Of a stretch of 64,000 bases of DNA, positions 8,856 through 18,201 are shown one piece after another (the stretch's first letter is position 1; each line of letters starts with the position of its first letter). Under the pieces are notes generated by a model. The model had not been told where the DNA came from. It worked only from the letters and a program-made list of their open reading frames with translations, and searched no databases. The stretch lies in the NCBI RefSeq assembly GCF_016617715.1, contig NZ_CP067225.1:186001-250000 (forward strand), written 5' to 3'. The stretch comes from Paracoccus sp. MC1862 (GTDB taxonomy: Bacteria > Pseudomonadota > Alphaproteobacteria > Rhodobacterales > Rhodobacteraceae). Position numbers and translations under genes: made by a program.

Positions 8856-9755
8856 GTGATGTCCTATCTGGAAAGCCTCAGGGTCTTCGTGCGCGTGGTC
8901 GAGCTGGGCTCGATCACGGCCGGAGGACGTGACATGAGGCTGTCGCCCGCCGCCGCCTCGACCCGCATCCGCGACCTCGAGGCGAAGTTCGGGGCCCGGC
9001 TGCTGAACCGCACGACGCGGACGCTGACGCCGACCGAGATCGGGCAGGTGCTTTACGAGAACGCCCGCCGGGTGCTGGCGGCGCTGGACGAGACCGAGGC
9101 AGCGGTGGCGAGCCTGTCGGGCACACCTCAAGGAGCCCTGCGGGTGGCGGCTCCCTTGGGCGCAGGGCGGCGGCTGGTCGCGCCGCTGGTGCCGCGCTTC
9201 GTTGCGGAAAACCCCGAGGTGCAGGTGCGCCTGCGCCTGTCCGATCGCACGGTGAACATCGTCGAGGACGGGATCGACCTCGCCTTCTTTCTGGGCCAGC
9301 CCGAGGACTCGACCCTGATCCGCCGCAAGATCGCGGACTGCCCGCGTGTGCTGGTGGCCGCGCCCTCCTACCTTGAGCAGCATGGAACTCCGGAGGCACC
9401 TGACGACCTCAAGCGCCATAACTGCCTATTGCTGCGCTTTCCACGCTCGCCCGAGTATTTCTGGATGCTGCAGACGCCAGAGGGGCCAAGGAAGCTGGCC
9501 GTCGCGGGGGCCTTCGACTCTGACGATGGCGAGGTCTTGCTGAACTGGGCGCTGGGCGGCGCGGGCATTGCCAACCGGCCCCGCTACGAGGTGGCCGATG
9601 CGATGGCGGATGGGCGGTTGGTCGAGGTGCTGCCCGGGAGCCCCCCTGTCACGGCTGAGTTCGGCGTGCTGACGCCGCACCGCGAGTTGCAGGACCCCAA
9701 GGTGCGGCGGTTCATCGACTTCGCCGCGCGCGAGTTGAAGGGCGCGCTGGGGTAA
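8856..9755 (+). CDS. LysR-family regulator, likely of the xdh-guaD operon
   Basis: A 299-residue LTTR. The N-terminal winged helix-turn-helix reads SITAGGRDMRLSPAAASTRI with a following LLNRTTRTLTPTEIG, and the effector-binding domain begins near residue 90 (GALRVAAPLGAGR). It is transcribed away from xdhA, the arrangement LysR regulators usually keep with their target, so control of purine catabolism is inferred. The stop codon lies only 40 bases before the attL core of the genomic island, so this is the last chromosomal gene on the left side. Confidence 0.9.
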   Translation: MMSYLESLRVFVRVVELGSITAGGRDMRLSPAAASTRIRDLEAKFGARLLNRTTRTLTPTEIGQVLYENARRVLAALDETEAAVASLSGTPQGALRVAAPLGAGRRLVAPLVPRFVAENPEVQVRLRLSDRTVNIVEDGIDLAFFLGQPEDSTLIRRKIADCPRVLVAAPSYLEQHGTPEAPDDLKRHNCLLLRFPRSPEYFWMLQTPEGPRKLAVAGAFDSDDGEVLLNWALGGAGIANRPRYEVADAMADGRLVEVLPGSPPVTAEFGVLTPHRELQDPKVRRFIDFAARELKGALG

Positions 9756-9794
9756 GCCATTTCAACAGCTTGCAGTGACCGAGAAGGAGAGGAC

Positions 9795-9808
9795 TGGAGC
9801 GGGTGAAG
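9795..9808. repeat. attL core of the tRNA-Gly island
   Basis: TGGAGCGGGTGAAG, identical to the 3' terminal 14 bases (CCA end included, reverse sense) of the tRNA-Gly gene at 36433-36446. Upstream similarity (GCCATTTCAA at 9756-9765, CTTGC at 9769-9773) keeps the same spacing as at the right end (36394-36403). After the core the match to the tRNA stops. Confidence 0.75.
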
Positions 9809-9870
9809 TGCTCCACGCTCCATCTGAACGCAAATCAGAACATTGATTTCTAACGGTATTTATTCTTGTC

Positions 9871-9904
9871 GTGCAGCATCTTGTGCAGCTAGATGTGCAG
9901 CAAA
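9871..9904. repeat. Left arm-type repeats of the island
   Basis: Three GTGCAGC units in 34 bases (GTGCAGCATC, TTGTGCAGCT, ATGTGCAGCAAA). The same design appears at 36323-36356 next to attR. Placement just inside both ends fits integrase or excisionase arm sites. Confidence 0.6.
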
Positions 9905-10012
9905 TTTGATCCCTCACGCATACCGGTGCAGTAGCTGAACTAAACCTCGCCAGAGCGTCAAGAGCTGGGTTCTCTGAATCGAGGAGCGGCCCCGCAGATC
10001 TGGAGATCTTCC

Positions 10013-10190
10013 ACGTGTTCAGTCCCGGCATCTGGTGGATCGGGTTGAGGATGAATCTGTCCGGCTCTGAAGTCCAGACCTTGCAGATGTATTCGTAGGG
10101 CGTGAGGCCGCTCAGCGTCTTGAGCCTGCGCGCGAAGTTGTAGGCTGCGATGGAGTCCGCGAGATGTGTGCGTAGCTGTTCGACGCGTCG
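10013..10190 (-). pseudogene. IS481-type transposase, C-terminal remnant
   Basis: Minus-strand translation gives about 58 residues matching the end of integrase-core (IS481-type) transposases: LADSIAAYNFARRLKTL, GLTPYEYICKVWTSEP, FILNPIHQMPGLNT. In the family the protein normally stops right after GLNT; here a tryptophan codon (TGG) follows, so the stop has been lost. The fragment is joined directly to an IS5-type transposase fragment upstream and has no start or catalytic region. Confidence 0.75.
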
Positions 10191-11054
10191 ATCCGGGCGA
10201 GTGGCGGTGGATCATGTCCAGTGCGGCACGGCGCTCGGCCTTGCCATCGGCCTGCGTCGGGTCCGTCTGCACGATCAGGCCACTGCGATTCTCCATCAGC
10301 ATGTGCCCCATGAAGCAGAGCATCGCGCCCGCGCCTGGCGACTTCTTGTAGAGCCGCGCCTCGGGGTCGGTGGTCGAGGCATGGGTGGCGTTCGAGCGCT
10401 TCTCGCCTCGGAAGTCGATCTTGGCATTGCGATCCTGGCGGGCGGGGCGGGCCATCGAGGTGGTCTCGATCTCGGGTTGCGGCTGGTCGGGGGCATATGC
10501 GGTGCGGCTGGAAGGCGGATCGCCCGGTCCGCTGCCCTCATCGCGCGGCGCGCCCCCGGCCTTCGGCTGGAAGCTCTTCATCGACGCCCAGGCCTTCACC
10601 AGGGTGCCGTCGACCGAGAAGTGCTCATCCGACAGCAGCGGCGCCACCTCGCGGTGGGCCAGGATCGTCGCCAGGAACTTGCGGGCGATATAGGTGGTTA
10701 GCAGCCGGTCGCGGTTCTTGAAAAACACTGTCGGAACCCAGACCGGATCGTTGATGCCGAGCCCGACGAACCACCGAAACAGCAGGTTGTAGTGCATCTG
10801 CTCCATGAGCTGCCGCTCGGAGCGGACCGAGAACAGGATCTGGAGCAGGCTCGCGCGCGAGCCAACCGCTCCGGCGCGATGGAGGGATGGCCCTCGACCG
10901 CATAGAGCCGGTCAAACTCGCCATCGAGACTGGTTAGCGCCTCGTTGACGATCCGCCGGATCTTGTGCAGCGGGTGCCGGGCGGGGATGCGCTCCTCAAC
11001 GTCGACATAGCTGAACAGCGATCCCGTCACCTTGTCCGTCCCGCGCATCCTCAC
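10190..11054 (-). pseudogene. IS5-type DDE transposase, frameshifted and 3'-truncated
   Basis: From 11054 the frame reads RMRGTDKVTGSLFSYVDVE, RHPLHKIRRIVNEALTSLD and HPSIAPERL, then loses frame near 10862. In the next frame it continues RASLLQILFSVRSERQL, MEQMHYNLLFRWFVGLG, SVDGTLVKAWASMKSF, DFRGEKRSNATHAS and LCFMGHMLMENRSGL. This is an IS4/IS5-superfamily transposase that includes the first catalytic Asp block. The remaining third (second Asp, Glu, WAKT region) is missing and is replaced near 10190 by the IS481-type tail. It cannot make active transposase. Confidence 0.85.
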
Positions 11055-11631
11055 CTCCGCAAACGCAGCAGTGAGGATGAATCATGTCCCGGAAACAGCG
11101 TCGAGGGTCGAGTTCTTCAGCAGCCTGCTAGAGGAGGATCGGGAAACAATTGGGGGAACGTTTCCCGGCCACGCCGAACATCATCTACGAGTTCAGCAAG
11201 CTGCCTCTATGGCTCTGCAGAGAGAGATTCTCCCGCTTGGGTTGCCTGGAGGCATATGAGGCAAGCCGAAGGTTCAGGAGCCAGAGGTGTCGAGGACAGC
11301 GTGCAGATCGATGCGCCCGATCCCCTTGAGGCTGCTGACGAAGAGCGTGCCGGCTGACAGGAGCGCGCTCCTGTGCTGAACTCGACAGCTACATCTGTTC
11401 GCTCTGCCTTGATCCGCGGGGCAAAGGCAGAGCGAATGCAAGGGCCAGACCAGCGTCAGCTTCCTGCACAAAGACGAAGCACTGGTTCTCTTCCCGAGGA
11501 ATCGCCGCAGCAGGAGCGAGTGGGTCGGTGGCCCTATGTCCGGGCGGATCAACGCGCCGAGGTCCAGACGCTGCAGTTTAGGACCGACGTCCGCCATTTC
11601 CAGCGATCTGGATCACCGGCGATATAGAGGT
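11055..11631. other. Intergenic stretch without a recognisable gene
   Basis: 577 bases between the IS remnant and the dehydrogenase stop codon. Short open frames exist on both strands (for example 11274-11597 minus) but none has a recognisable domain or a good ribosome site. The first 80 bases (around CAGCAGCCTGCTAG) probably belong to the end of the decayed IS. Confidence 0.4.
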
Positions 11632-14190
11632 TCAGCTTCGCGGCTTTTCATTATCGGGATCATAGAGCGCCTTGTATCCGACAGTGGCCACCTCGACCGG
11701 GAAAGTCTCGCCCATGTATTCCACCGCCAGCCTGCGGCACTCCCGGGCGTGGGAGCGGGGCAGGTAGGCAAGGGCGATGTTCCTGCCGATGGTCGGGCCA
11801 TAGGCGATGGAACTCGTCCAAGACCGCCGGCCAAGCTCATCGACCAGCGTCTCGCCGATGTCGGGGTCCAGCACCGGCAGGATTCCGACGGGATAGCGGG
11901 CAATCCCGTTGCCGTCGATGTTGTCGGTCATTACCAGCGTGCAGAGCATCGCCGGCTGGTGATCCCGCGCGGCATATTCGAGATGCTTTGCCTTGCCGCG
12001 GAAATCGGCCTCCTTGACCTTGGGCCGAGCCAGTCCCGCCTCGAACAGGTTGTATTCCGTCCGCAGGTCGGCGTTCTGCAGCCGCAGGCTTTTCTCCATC
12101 CGGCGCGAGTTGGCGTAGGTCTCGATCCCCACCGCGATGGCGCCGGTCGAGCGCAGGGCGTCCCAGACGGCCAGCCCGTCCTCGTAGGCCATGTGCAGTT
12201 CCCACCCCCGTTCCCCGACATAGGAGATGCGGAAAGCCGTGACCTCGCACCCCGCGATCCTGATCGGGCGGAGGGCGGCGAAGGGGAAGGCCTCGGGTTC
12301 CAGCGCGGCGGGGTCTTCCACCACCTTCTGCAGCTTCGCGCGGGCCTCGGGGCCCCAGAAGCCGATGGTGATGCGCTCCTCGGAGGCGTCGGTCAGGGTG
12401 ACGTCCAGCCCGCGATCCTGCGCCACGCGGCGCATACAGGTCAGGTCGCGCGGACCGGCATCTGCCCCGTTGACCAGCAGGCAGCGGTCGGCCAAGCGCA
12501 GCACGGTCAGGTCGGCGCGGATATTGCCCTGATCGTCAAGGAAATGGGTGTAGATGCCCTTGCCGATATTCGCGTCCCCCCCGATGCGGGCGGCGCAGAG
12601 CCATTCCAGCAGTGCGACATGATCCGGCCCCGAGATGTCGGTGATGTGGAAATGGGACAGGTTGATGATGCCGCAGCTTTCGCTCATCTCCAGATGCTCG
12701 GCGTTCGAGACGCGCCAGAAGTGGCGGTTGTCCCATTCATGCGCGCGGACGGGGACGCGGTCGCCGTATTTCTCCAGCAGATGCTCGTTCGCGGCATAGC
12801 CATGAGCGCGTTCCCAGCCGCCGAGTTCCATGAAATACCCGCCAAGCTCCACCTCGCGCTGGTGGAAGGGCGAGCGGCGGATGTCGCGCCCGCCCTCGAA
12901 CGGCTCGCGCGGGTGGACCGGCGGGGTGTAGATCGCCACCGCTGTCTGGGTGCAGCGGGCGGTGATGTAGTCCGCCTCAAGCTGGTGGGGGCTGAACCGG
13001 GCATAGTCGATGCTTGCGTGGTCGATATGGGTGCGGCCGTCGATGATCCAGTCGGCCAGCAGCTTGCCGATGGCGGGGGCGTCCTTGACCCAGACAGCGA
13101 CCGCATACCATAGCCCCCGCACCTTGCGGCTTTCCCCGACCGAGGGCATCGCGTCGGTCGTCGCCTGCAGCAGCCCGTTGAAGGAATGGCCCTCGTTATA
13201 GCCCAACTCACCCAGAACGGGCGTCAGTTCGATGGCGCGCTCCAAGGGCTCCATCAGGTCCTCGATGTCGAGGTCGCGCTGCGAGGGCGACAGCCGCGTG
13301 AACTCCTTTTCCAGGATCTCGCGCGGATGGCAGAGGCGGGGCGCGGCGTCGTAGTAGTAGCCCCATTCGATCTGCCCGCCCTCGGCGGTCGTGGGGTCGC
13401 CCGTGTCGCGCATGTAGGCCGAGTTGCCCTGGTCGCGCAGCAAGGGATAGCCGATGTCCTTGCCCGTGCCCTCGAACTGGTTGAAGGGGCCGAAGAAGGT
13501 CAGCGGGTGGTCCACCGGGAAGACCGGCAGGTCCTCGCCCGCCATCCCGGCGATGAGCCGCCCCCAGAGGCCGGCGCAGACGATCACCAGGTCGGCGCGG
13601 ATGGTGCCGCGCGGGGTGACGACGCCGCGGATGCGGCCGTCCTCGATCTCCAGCGCGGTCGCGGGGGTGTTGGCGAAGGCCCGCAGCCTGCCCGAGGCCA
13701 CGCCCTGATCGACCAGCTTGCCCGCCACCGTCTGCGAGCGGGGAACGACCAGCCCCGCATCAGGGTCCCACAAGGCCCCTTGGATCACGTCCTCCTCGAT
13801 CAGCGGAAAGCGTTCCTTGACCTCGGCGGGCGAGATCATCCGGGCGCGGGTGCCGAAGGCCTTGCCCGAGGCGACCTTGCGTTTTAGTTCATTCATGCGG
13901 GCGTCATCGCCCTTCCGCGCGACCTCGATCCCGCCGACCCGGGCGTAATGGCCGAGCCTTTCGTAGAAATCGGCGGAATAGAGCGACGTCCAGGTGCTCA
14001 GGAAATCATGGCTGGTGGTGAAGCAGAAGTCCGAGGCGTGGGCGGTCGAGCCGATGTCGGTCGGGATGCCCGACTTGTCGATGCCGACGATGTCGTCCCA
14101 GCCGCGCGCGATCAGGTGATGGGCGACGGATGCGCCGACGATGCCGCCAAGCCCGATGATGACGACCCTTGCCTGTTGGGGAAATGCCAT
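11632..14190 (-). CDS. Dimethylglycine/sarcosine dehydrogenase-type flavoprotein with GcvT-like folate domain
   Basis: An 852-residue two-part enzyme. Residues 1-400 form a DAAO-type FAD domain (VVIIGLGGIVGASVAHHLI; STAHASDF in the region where flavin attaches covalently in relatives). From about 430 it has the aminomethyltransferase-like domain (SCGIINLSHFHITDISGPD, VLRLADRCLLVNGADAG, YVGERGWELHMAYEDGL). The architecture is that of dimethylglycine and sarcosine dehydrogenases, which oxidise an N-methyl group and pass the C1 unit to tetrahydrofolate. It follows the flavoprotein at 14193 by two bases, so both form one operon. The exact substrate is inferred from neighbours. Confidence 0.85.
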   Translation of the reverse strand: MAFPQQARVVIIGLGGIVGASVAHHLIARGWDDIVGIDKSGIPTDIGSTAHASDFCFTTSHDFLSTWTSLYSADFYERLGHYARVGGIEVARKGDDARMNELKRKVASGKAFGTRARMISPAEVKERFPLIEEDVIQGALWDPDAGLVVPRSQTVAGKLVDQGVASGRLRAFANTPATALEIEDGRIRGVVTPRGTIRADLVIVCAGLWGRLIAGMAGEDLPVFPVDHPLTFFGPFNQFEGTGKDIGYPLLRDQGNSAYMRDTGDPTTAEGGQIEWGYYYDAAPRLCHPREILEKEFTRLSPSQRDLDIEDLMEPLERAIELTPVLGELGYNEGHSFNGLLQATTDAMPSVGESRKVRGLWYAVAVWVKDAPAIGKLLADWIIDGRTHIDHASIDYARFSPHQLEADYITARCTQTAVAIYTPPVHPREPFEGGRDIRRSPFHQREVELGGYFMELGGWERAHGYAANEHLLEKYGDRVPVRAHEWDNRHFWRVSNAEHLEMSESCGIINLSHFHITDISGPDHVALLEWLCAARIGGDANIGKGIYTHFLDDQGNIRADLTVLRLADRCLLVNGADAGPRDLTCMRRVAQDRGLDVTLTDASEERITIGFWGPEARAKLQKVVEDPAALEPEAFPFAALRPIRIAGCEVTAFRISYVGERGWELHMAYEDGLAVWDALRSTGAIAVGIETYANSRRMEKSLRLQNADLRTEYNLFEAGLARPKVKEADFRGKAKHLEYAARDHQPAMLCTLVMTDNIDGNGIARYPVGILPVLDPDIGETLVDELGRRSWTSSIAYGPTIGRNIALAYLPRSHARECRRLAVEYMGETFPVEVATVGYKALYDPDNEKPRS

Positions 14191-14192
14191 CC

Positions 14193-16229
14193 TCAGAGAT
14201 CCTTCACCAGGCGCAGCGCGTCATAGATCGCGGCATGGGTGTTTCGGGCGGAGACGGCGTCACCGATGCGGTAGAGCTGGAAGCCGCCCGAAGGATTGCG
14301 GGCGACCTGCTGTGGTCCCCCCGCGATCAGGGCGTCGTAATCGACCTCTCCCAGATTCGAGGACTGCGGCTTGAGGTCGAAATACAGCTCGTCCAGCGGC
14401 CGGGTGCCGTGGTTGACGACGACCTGATCCACGATCCGCTCGCGCCGGAAATCGCCGTAGTCGCTGCCCAGCGTGGCGCGCAGCATGTTGCCGTCGCGGC
14501 TCACCTGTTGCAGCCGCCAGGTGACGGTGAAGGTCGTCTTTCCCTTCTGCAAGGCGCGCATGTAGGGGACGAGGTTCATTGCCATGATCTCGGGCGAGAA
14601 GGTGCGGTCGGGGGTCACGACCTCGACCTCGGCGCCCGTTTCGACGATGGCCTGCGCGGCCTGCAGGGCGGCATGGTCGCCCGCGTCGTCGAAGACCAGC
14701 ACGTTCGCGCCGGGCTTCACGTCGCCCGACAGGATGTCCCAGGCCGAGACGACCAGTTCGTTGCCCTGCGCCAGAACCTCGGTATGGGGCAGCCCGCCCG
14801 TGGCGACGATCACGACATCCGGCGCGCTGTCCAGCACGTCTGCCGCATCCGCAAAGCTGTTGAAGCGGAAGGTCACGCCCAGCCGTTCGCATTCCGCCAT
14901 TCGCCACGAGACGATCTGTTCCATCTCGCGCCGCCGGGGCTGCAGCGCGGCCAGCCGAACCTGCCCGCCGGGCCGGTCGGCGGCCTCGAAGACAGTGACG
15001 GCATGGCCGCGCTCGGCCGCGACCCGCGCCGCCTCGAGCCCGGCAGGACCGGCGCCCACGACCGTCACCCGGCGCGGCTTCGGGCTGGGCGGGATCGTGT
15101 GGGGCATCGTTTCCTCGCGCCCCGAGGCGGGGTTGTGGATGCAGAGCGCGATGCCGCCTTGGTAGATGCGGTCGAGGCAATAGTTCGCGCCGACGCAGGG
15201 TCGGATGCGGTCCTCCTGTCCCGCCATCATCTTCCTGACGATATGCGGGTCGGCGATATGGGCGCGGGTCATGCCGACCATGTCCAGAAGGCCGCCGGCG
15301 ACCGCATGGCGGGCCGTGGCCACGTCCTGGATGCGGGCGGCGTGGAAGGTCGGCATCTGCGCCGAGGCCCGCATCTCCCCGGCGAATTCGAGATGCGGGG
15401 CGGACGGCATCCCCTGGATCGGGATCATGTCGGTCAGCGCCGCATCGGTGTCGATATGGCCGCGGATGATGTTCAGGAAATCGACCTGCCCGCTGCCCTT
15501 CAGGCGGTGGGCGATCTCGATCCCCTCGTCCTTGGTCACGCCATCCTGCATCTGCTCGTCGGTGACGACCCGCATTCCGACGATGAAATCTGGACCGACG
15601 CGCTTTCGCACCGCGTCCAGCACCTCGAAGGTAAAGCGCAGCCGGTTGTCGAGGCTGCCGCCATAGGGCGGGTCGAGATCGTTGATGCCGGGCGACCAGA
15701 ACTGCTGGAGCAACTGGCCGTAGGCCTGCAGCTCGATCCCGTCGACGCCCGCTTCCTTCATCCGTTCGGCCGCGTCCGCGAATTGGGCGGTGATGCGGGC
15801 GATGTCCCAGTCCTCAATCCGCTTGGGGAAGGCGCGATGCGCGGCCTCGCGTTCATGCGACGGTCCTACCACCGGCAGCCAGTCGCCCCGGTCCCAGCGG
15901 GTGCGGCGGCCCATGTGCGTGACCTGGATCATCACCGCGGCGCCGTGGTCATGGCATTCGTCCACAAGTCGCCGCATCCACGGCACGACCTCGTCCTTGT
16001 AAAGCAGCAGGTTCCCGAAGGCGGGGGGGCTGTCCGGCCCCACCACCGCCGAGCCCGCCGTCATCGTCAGCGCGACCCCGCCTTTCGCTCGCTCGACGTG
16101 ATAGGCGCGGTAGCGGTCCTTGGGCAGCCCGTCCTCGCCATAGGCCGGCTCGTGCGAGGTCAGCAGCAAGCGATTCTTCAGCGTCAGGTGCCTGAGGGTG
16201 AAGGGCTGAAGCAGCGGATCGTTAGACAT
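14193..16229 (-). CDS. NADH:flavin oxidoreductase, N-methylproline/dimethylglycine demethylase type (StcD/DgcA-like)
   Basis: A 678-residue enzyme of the old-yellow-enzyme/2,4-dienoyl-CoA reductase class. The N-terminal TIM barrel has LKNRLLLTSHEPAYGEDG, VMIQVTHMGRR and GIELQAYGQLLQQFWSPGIN. An iron-sulfur cluster region follows (RPCVGANYCLDR, ALCIHNPASGRE). The C-terminal half has a dinucleotide fold (VTVVGAGPAGLEAARVAAERG). Relatives demethylate N-methylproline (StcD) or dimethylglycine (DgcA). The start at 16229 gives SNDPLLQPFTLRHL, the expected beginning. It is divergent from a TetR gene with about 140 bases between. Confidence 0.85.
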   Translation of the reverse strand: MSNDPLLQPFTLRHLTLKNRLLLTSHEPAYGEDGLPKDRYRAYHVERAKGGVALTMTAGSAVVGPDSPPAFGNLLLYKDEVVPWMRRLVDECHDHGAAVMIQVTHMGRRTRWDRGDWLPVVGPSHEREAAHRAFPKRIEDWDIARITAQFADAAERMKEAGVDGIELQAYGQLLQQFWSPGINDLDPPYGGSLDNRLRFTFEVLDAVRKRVGPDFIVGMRVVTDEQMQDGVTKDEGIEIAHRLKGSGQVDFLNIIRGHIDTDAALTDMIPIQGMPSAPHLEFAGEMRASAQMPTFHAARIQDVATARHAVAGGLLDMVGMTRAHIADPHIVRKMMAGQEDRIRPCVGANYCLDRIYQGGIALCIHNPASGREETMPHTIPPSPKPRRVTVVGAGPAGLEAARVAAERGHAVTVFEAADRPGGQVRLAALQPRRREMEQIVSWRMAECERLGVTFRFNSFADAADVLDSAPDVVIVATGGLPHTEVLAQGNELVVSAWDILSGDVKPGANVLVFDDAGDHAALQAAQAIVETGAEVEVVTPDRTFSPEIMAMNLVPYMRALQKGKTTFTVTWRLQQVSRDGNMLRATLGSDYGDFRRERIVDQVVVNHGTRPLDELYFDLKPQSSNLGEVDYDALIAGGPQQVARNPSGGFQLYRIGDAVSARNTHAAIYDALRLVKDL

Positions 16230-16371
16230 GGCGCGCTCTCGGGAGGGATATCGACGGCAGAGTGGAAGCACTGTTCACACCTGTCAAGAAAATCGATCAT
16301 GCCGAACATTCGATGTTCGAGGCTGAACAATTTTCGTTGTCAGATAGCCATCCGACGCTATCATCCGATTC

Positions 16372-17049
16372 ATGGATGTGAGTTCGCCCCCCGCCAAGCG
16401 CCTGAAGGAACGCGGCTCGCGCGAGTTGTGGCTGGAAGCGGCCTACCAGGCGCTGATCGAGGGGGGCGTCGACAGCGTCCGCATCCAGGTGCTGTCCGAC
16501 CGGCTGAACCTGTCGCGCACCAGCTTCTACTGGTTCTTCCAAAGCCGCGAGGAATTGCTGGAAGCCCTGCTGGACCGATGGGAGCAGACCAACACCCGCG
16601 GCTTCGTCGCCGCTGCCGAAGCCTATGCCGAAACCCCGGCCGAGGCGGCGCTGAACCTGTTGGCCTGCTTTATCGTGGGTGAACAGTTCGATGCCGGCTT
16701 CGAGTTCGCCGTTCGCAGTTGGGCCTTGCAGTCCGACGACACCATGAGCCGCGTCAAGCGCGCCGACGAGACGAGGATGGAGGCGCTGCGCGTCATGCTG
16801 CGCGGCTTCGGCTATGAGGAGATCGACGCCGACGTGCGGGCGCGCACGATCTATCTGGTCCAGATCGGCTATATCTCGATGCAGACGCGCGAGACGGTCG
16901 CCACCCGGCTGACCCGCATCGCATCCTATGTCCGCATCTACACCGGCACCGAGGCCACCCCCAGCGAGATGGCCCGCTTCCTTGCGCCCTTCGGCTGTCG
17001 GCCCGACGGGGACGGGCAGCCGGTTCCTGTGAAACGCGGCGCCGGCTGA
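16372..17049 (+). CDS. TetR-family regulator
   Basis: A 225-residue protein with an N-terminal TetR DNA-binding domain: ALIEGGVDSVRIQVLSDRL, then LNLSRTSFYWFFQSREELL as the recognition helix. The C-terminal ligand domain is not family-specific. It lies between the divergent demethylase operon (16229, minus) and the betaine-type ABC transporter genes (17126, plus), so local control of both is likely but inferred. Confidence 0.88.
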   Translation: MDVSSPPAKRLKERGSRELWLEAAYQALIEGGVDSVRIQVLSDRLNLSRTSFYWFFQSREELLEALLDRWEQTNTRGFVAAAEAYAETPAEAALNLLACFIVGEQFDAGFEFAVRSWALQSDDTMSRVKRADETRMEALRVMLRGFGYEEIDADVRARTIYLVQIGYISMQTRETVATRLTRIASYVRIYTGTEATPSEMARFLAPFGCRPDGDGQPVPVKRGAG

Positions 17050-17125
17050 GGCCGGCCCCGCGCAGGCTGCTGGCGCCCCAGAGCCGCCTGCACGCCACCA
17101 CCAACGCTCTGGACGGGAGGAGAGA

Positions 17126-18124
17126 ATGCGGAAGATCCTGACCCTGGCAGCCTTCGGCGCCGCCTTGGCCGGCGCCCCTGCGCTGGCCCAGGAAGAATGC
17201 GGCGACCTGTCGCTGTCGAACATGAACTGGCAAAGCGCCGAGGTGCTGGCGGCGCTGGACCAGTTCATCCTGAACAACGGCTACGGCTGCAACGCCGAGA
17301 TCGTGGCGGGCGACACCGTGCCCTCGATCACCTCGCTGATCGAGCGCGGCCGCCCCGAGGTCGTCCCCGAGGCCTGGATCAACCTGCTGCCCGACCTGAC
17401 CGAGCAGGCGCGCGCCGACGGCAAGATCGTCTATGGCGCCAACGCGCTGAGCGACGGCGGCCAGCAGGGCTGGTTCATCCCGAAATACATCGCGGATGCC
17501 CACCCCGAGATCCTGACGATCCCGGAATTGCTGAAGCATCCTGATCTGTTCCCGGACCCCGAGAACCCTGACAAGGGGGCGATCTACAATGGGCAGGAAG
17601 GCTGGGGCGGCACCATCGTCACCACCCAGATGTTCAAGGCCTACGGCGCGGCGGACATGGGCTGGAACCTGCTGGACACCGGCTCGGCCGCCGGGCTGGA
17701 TGGCGCGATCGCCAGGGCCTATGAGAACCAGCAGCCCATCGTCGCCTTCTACTGGGAACCGACCGCGCTGCTGGGCAAGTATGAAATGGCCCGCCTGCAG
17801 CACGGCGTGCCGCTGGATGACGCGGAATGGGAACGCTGCAGTTCGAAAGCCGACTGCCCGGACCCCAAGCCCAACGACTGGAAGTCGGACGTGGTCTATA
17901 CCCTGATCGCCTCGGACTTCGCGGAACGTGCGCCGCAGGGGGTGATGGACTATCTCAACACCCGGTCCTGGTCGAACGACACGGTCAACAGGCTGATCGC
18001 CTGGATGACCGACAACCAGGCCACCGGCGAGGATGGCGCGCGCGAGTTCCTGCGCACCCAGCCCGAACTGTGGGAAGCCTGGGTGACGCCCGAGGCCGCC
18101 GAGAAGATCAGGGCGGCGCTCTGA
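17126..18124 (+). CDS. Glycine betaine/proline betaine-type ABC transporter, substrate-binding protein
   Basis: A 332-residue OpuAC-family periplasmic protein with a clear Sec signal peptide (KILTLAAFGAALAGAPALAQ, cleavage near 22). Features include DLSLSNMNWQSAEVLAALDQ, GDTVPSITSLIERG and aromatic residues (WINLLPDL, GWFIPKYI, AFYWEPTALLG) of the kind that cage quaternary ammonium ligands. GGAGG lies upstream of the ATG. A strong hairpin follows the stop, then the permease and ATPase genes. Glycine betaine, proline betaine, choline or DMSP are all plausible ligands. Confidence 0.9.
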   Translation: MRKILTLAAFGAALAGAPALAQEECGDLSLSNMNWQSAEVLAALDQFILNNGYGCNAEIVAGDTVPSITSLIERGRPEVVPEAWINLLPDLTEQARADGKIVYGANALSDGGQQGWFIPKYIADAHPEILTIPELLKHPDLFPDPENPDKGAIYNGQEGWGGTIVTTQMFKAYGAADMGWNLLDTGSAAGLDGAIARAYENQQPIVAFYWEPTALLGKYEMARLQHGVPLDDAEWERCSSKADCPDPKPNDWKSDVVYTLIASDFAERAPQGVMDYLNTRSWSNDTVNRLIAWMTDNQATGEDGAREFLRTQPELWEAWVTPEAAEKIRAAL

Positions 18125-18138
18125 CCGCCTGAGCCGGT

Positions 18139-18162
18139 GCCGCGGGCCGCTTTGCCCGCGGC
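18139..18162 (+). promoter_or_regulatory. Intercistronic stem-loop between binding protein and permease
   Basis: Perfect 9-bp stem GCCGCGGGC / GCCCGCGGC with a 6-base loop, 15 bases after the binding-protein stop and without a T-tract. In ABC operons such hairpins commonly raise the level of the binding-protein mRNA over the permease part. Confidence 0.7.
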
Positions 18163-18201
18163 CCATGTGATCCCATCCGCAAGCACCAGGGCAGGACCGC
18201 C

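Noticed and set aside
9756..9808. Interpretation of the left repeat as a second, truncated tRNA-Gly gene
   Set aside because: Only the last 14 bases match; no anticodon or D-arm sequence follows, so it is an attachment-site remnant.
11274..11597. Minus-strand frame of 107 codons upstream of the IS remnant
   Set aside because: No ribosome site, no domain and unusual composition; probably non-coding island debris.
11536..13113. Plus-strand open frame of 525 codons opposite the dimethylglycine-type dehydrogenase
   Set aside because: Antisense shadow of a gene with clear FAD and folate-domain motifs.
14190..16371. Possible glycine riboswitch near the dimethylglycine-type genes
   Set aside because: The 140-base divergent region shows no tandem aptamer motifs.
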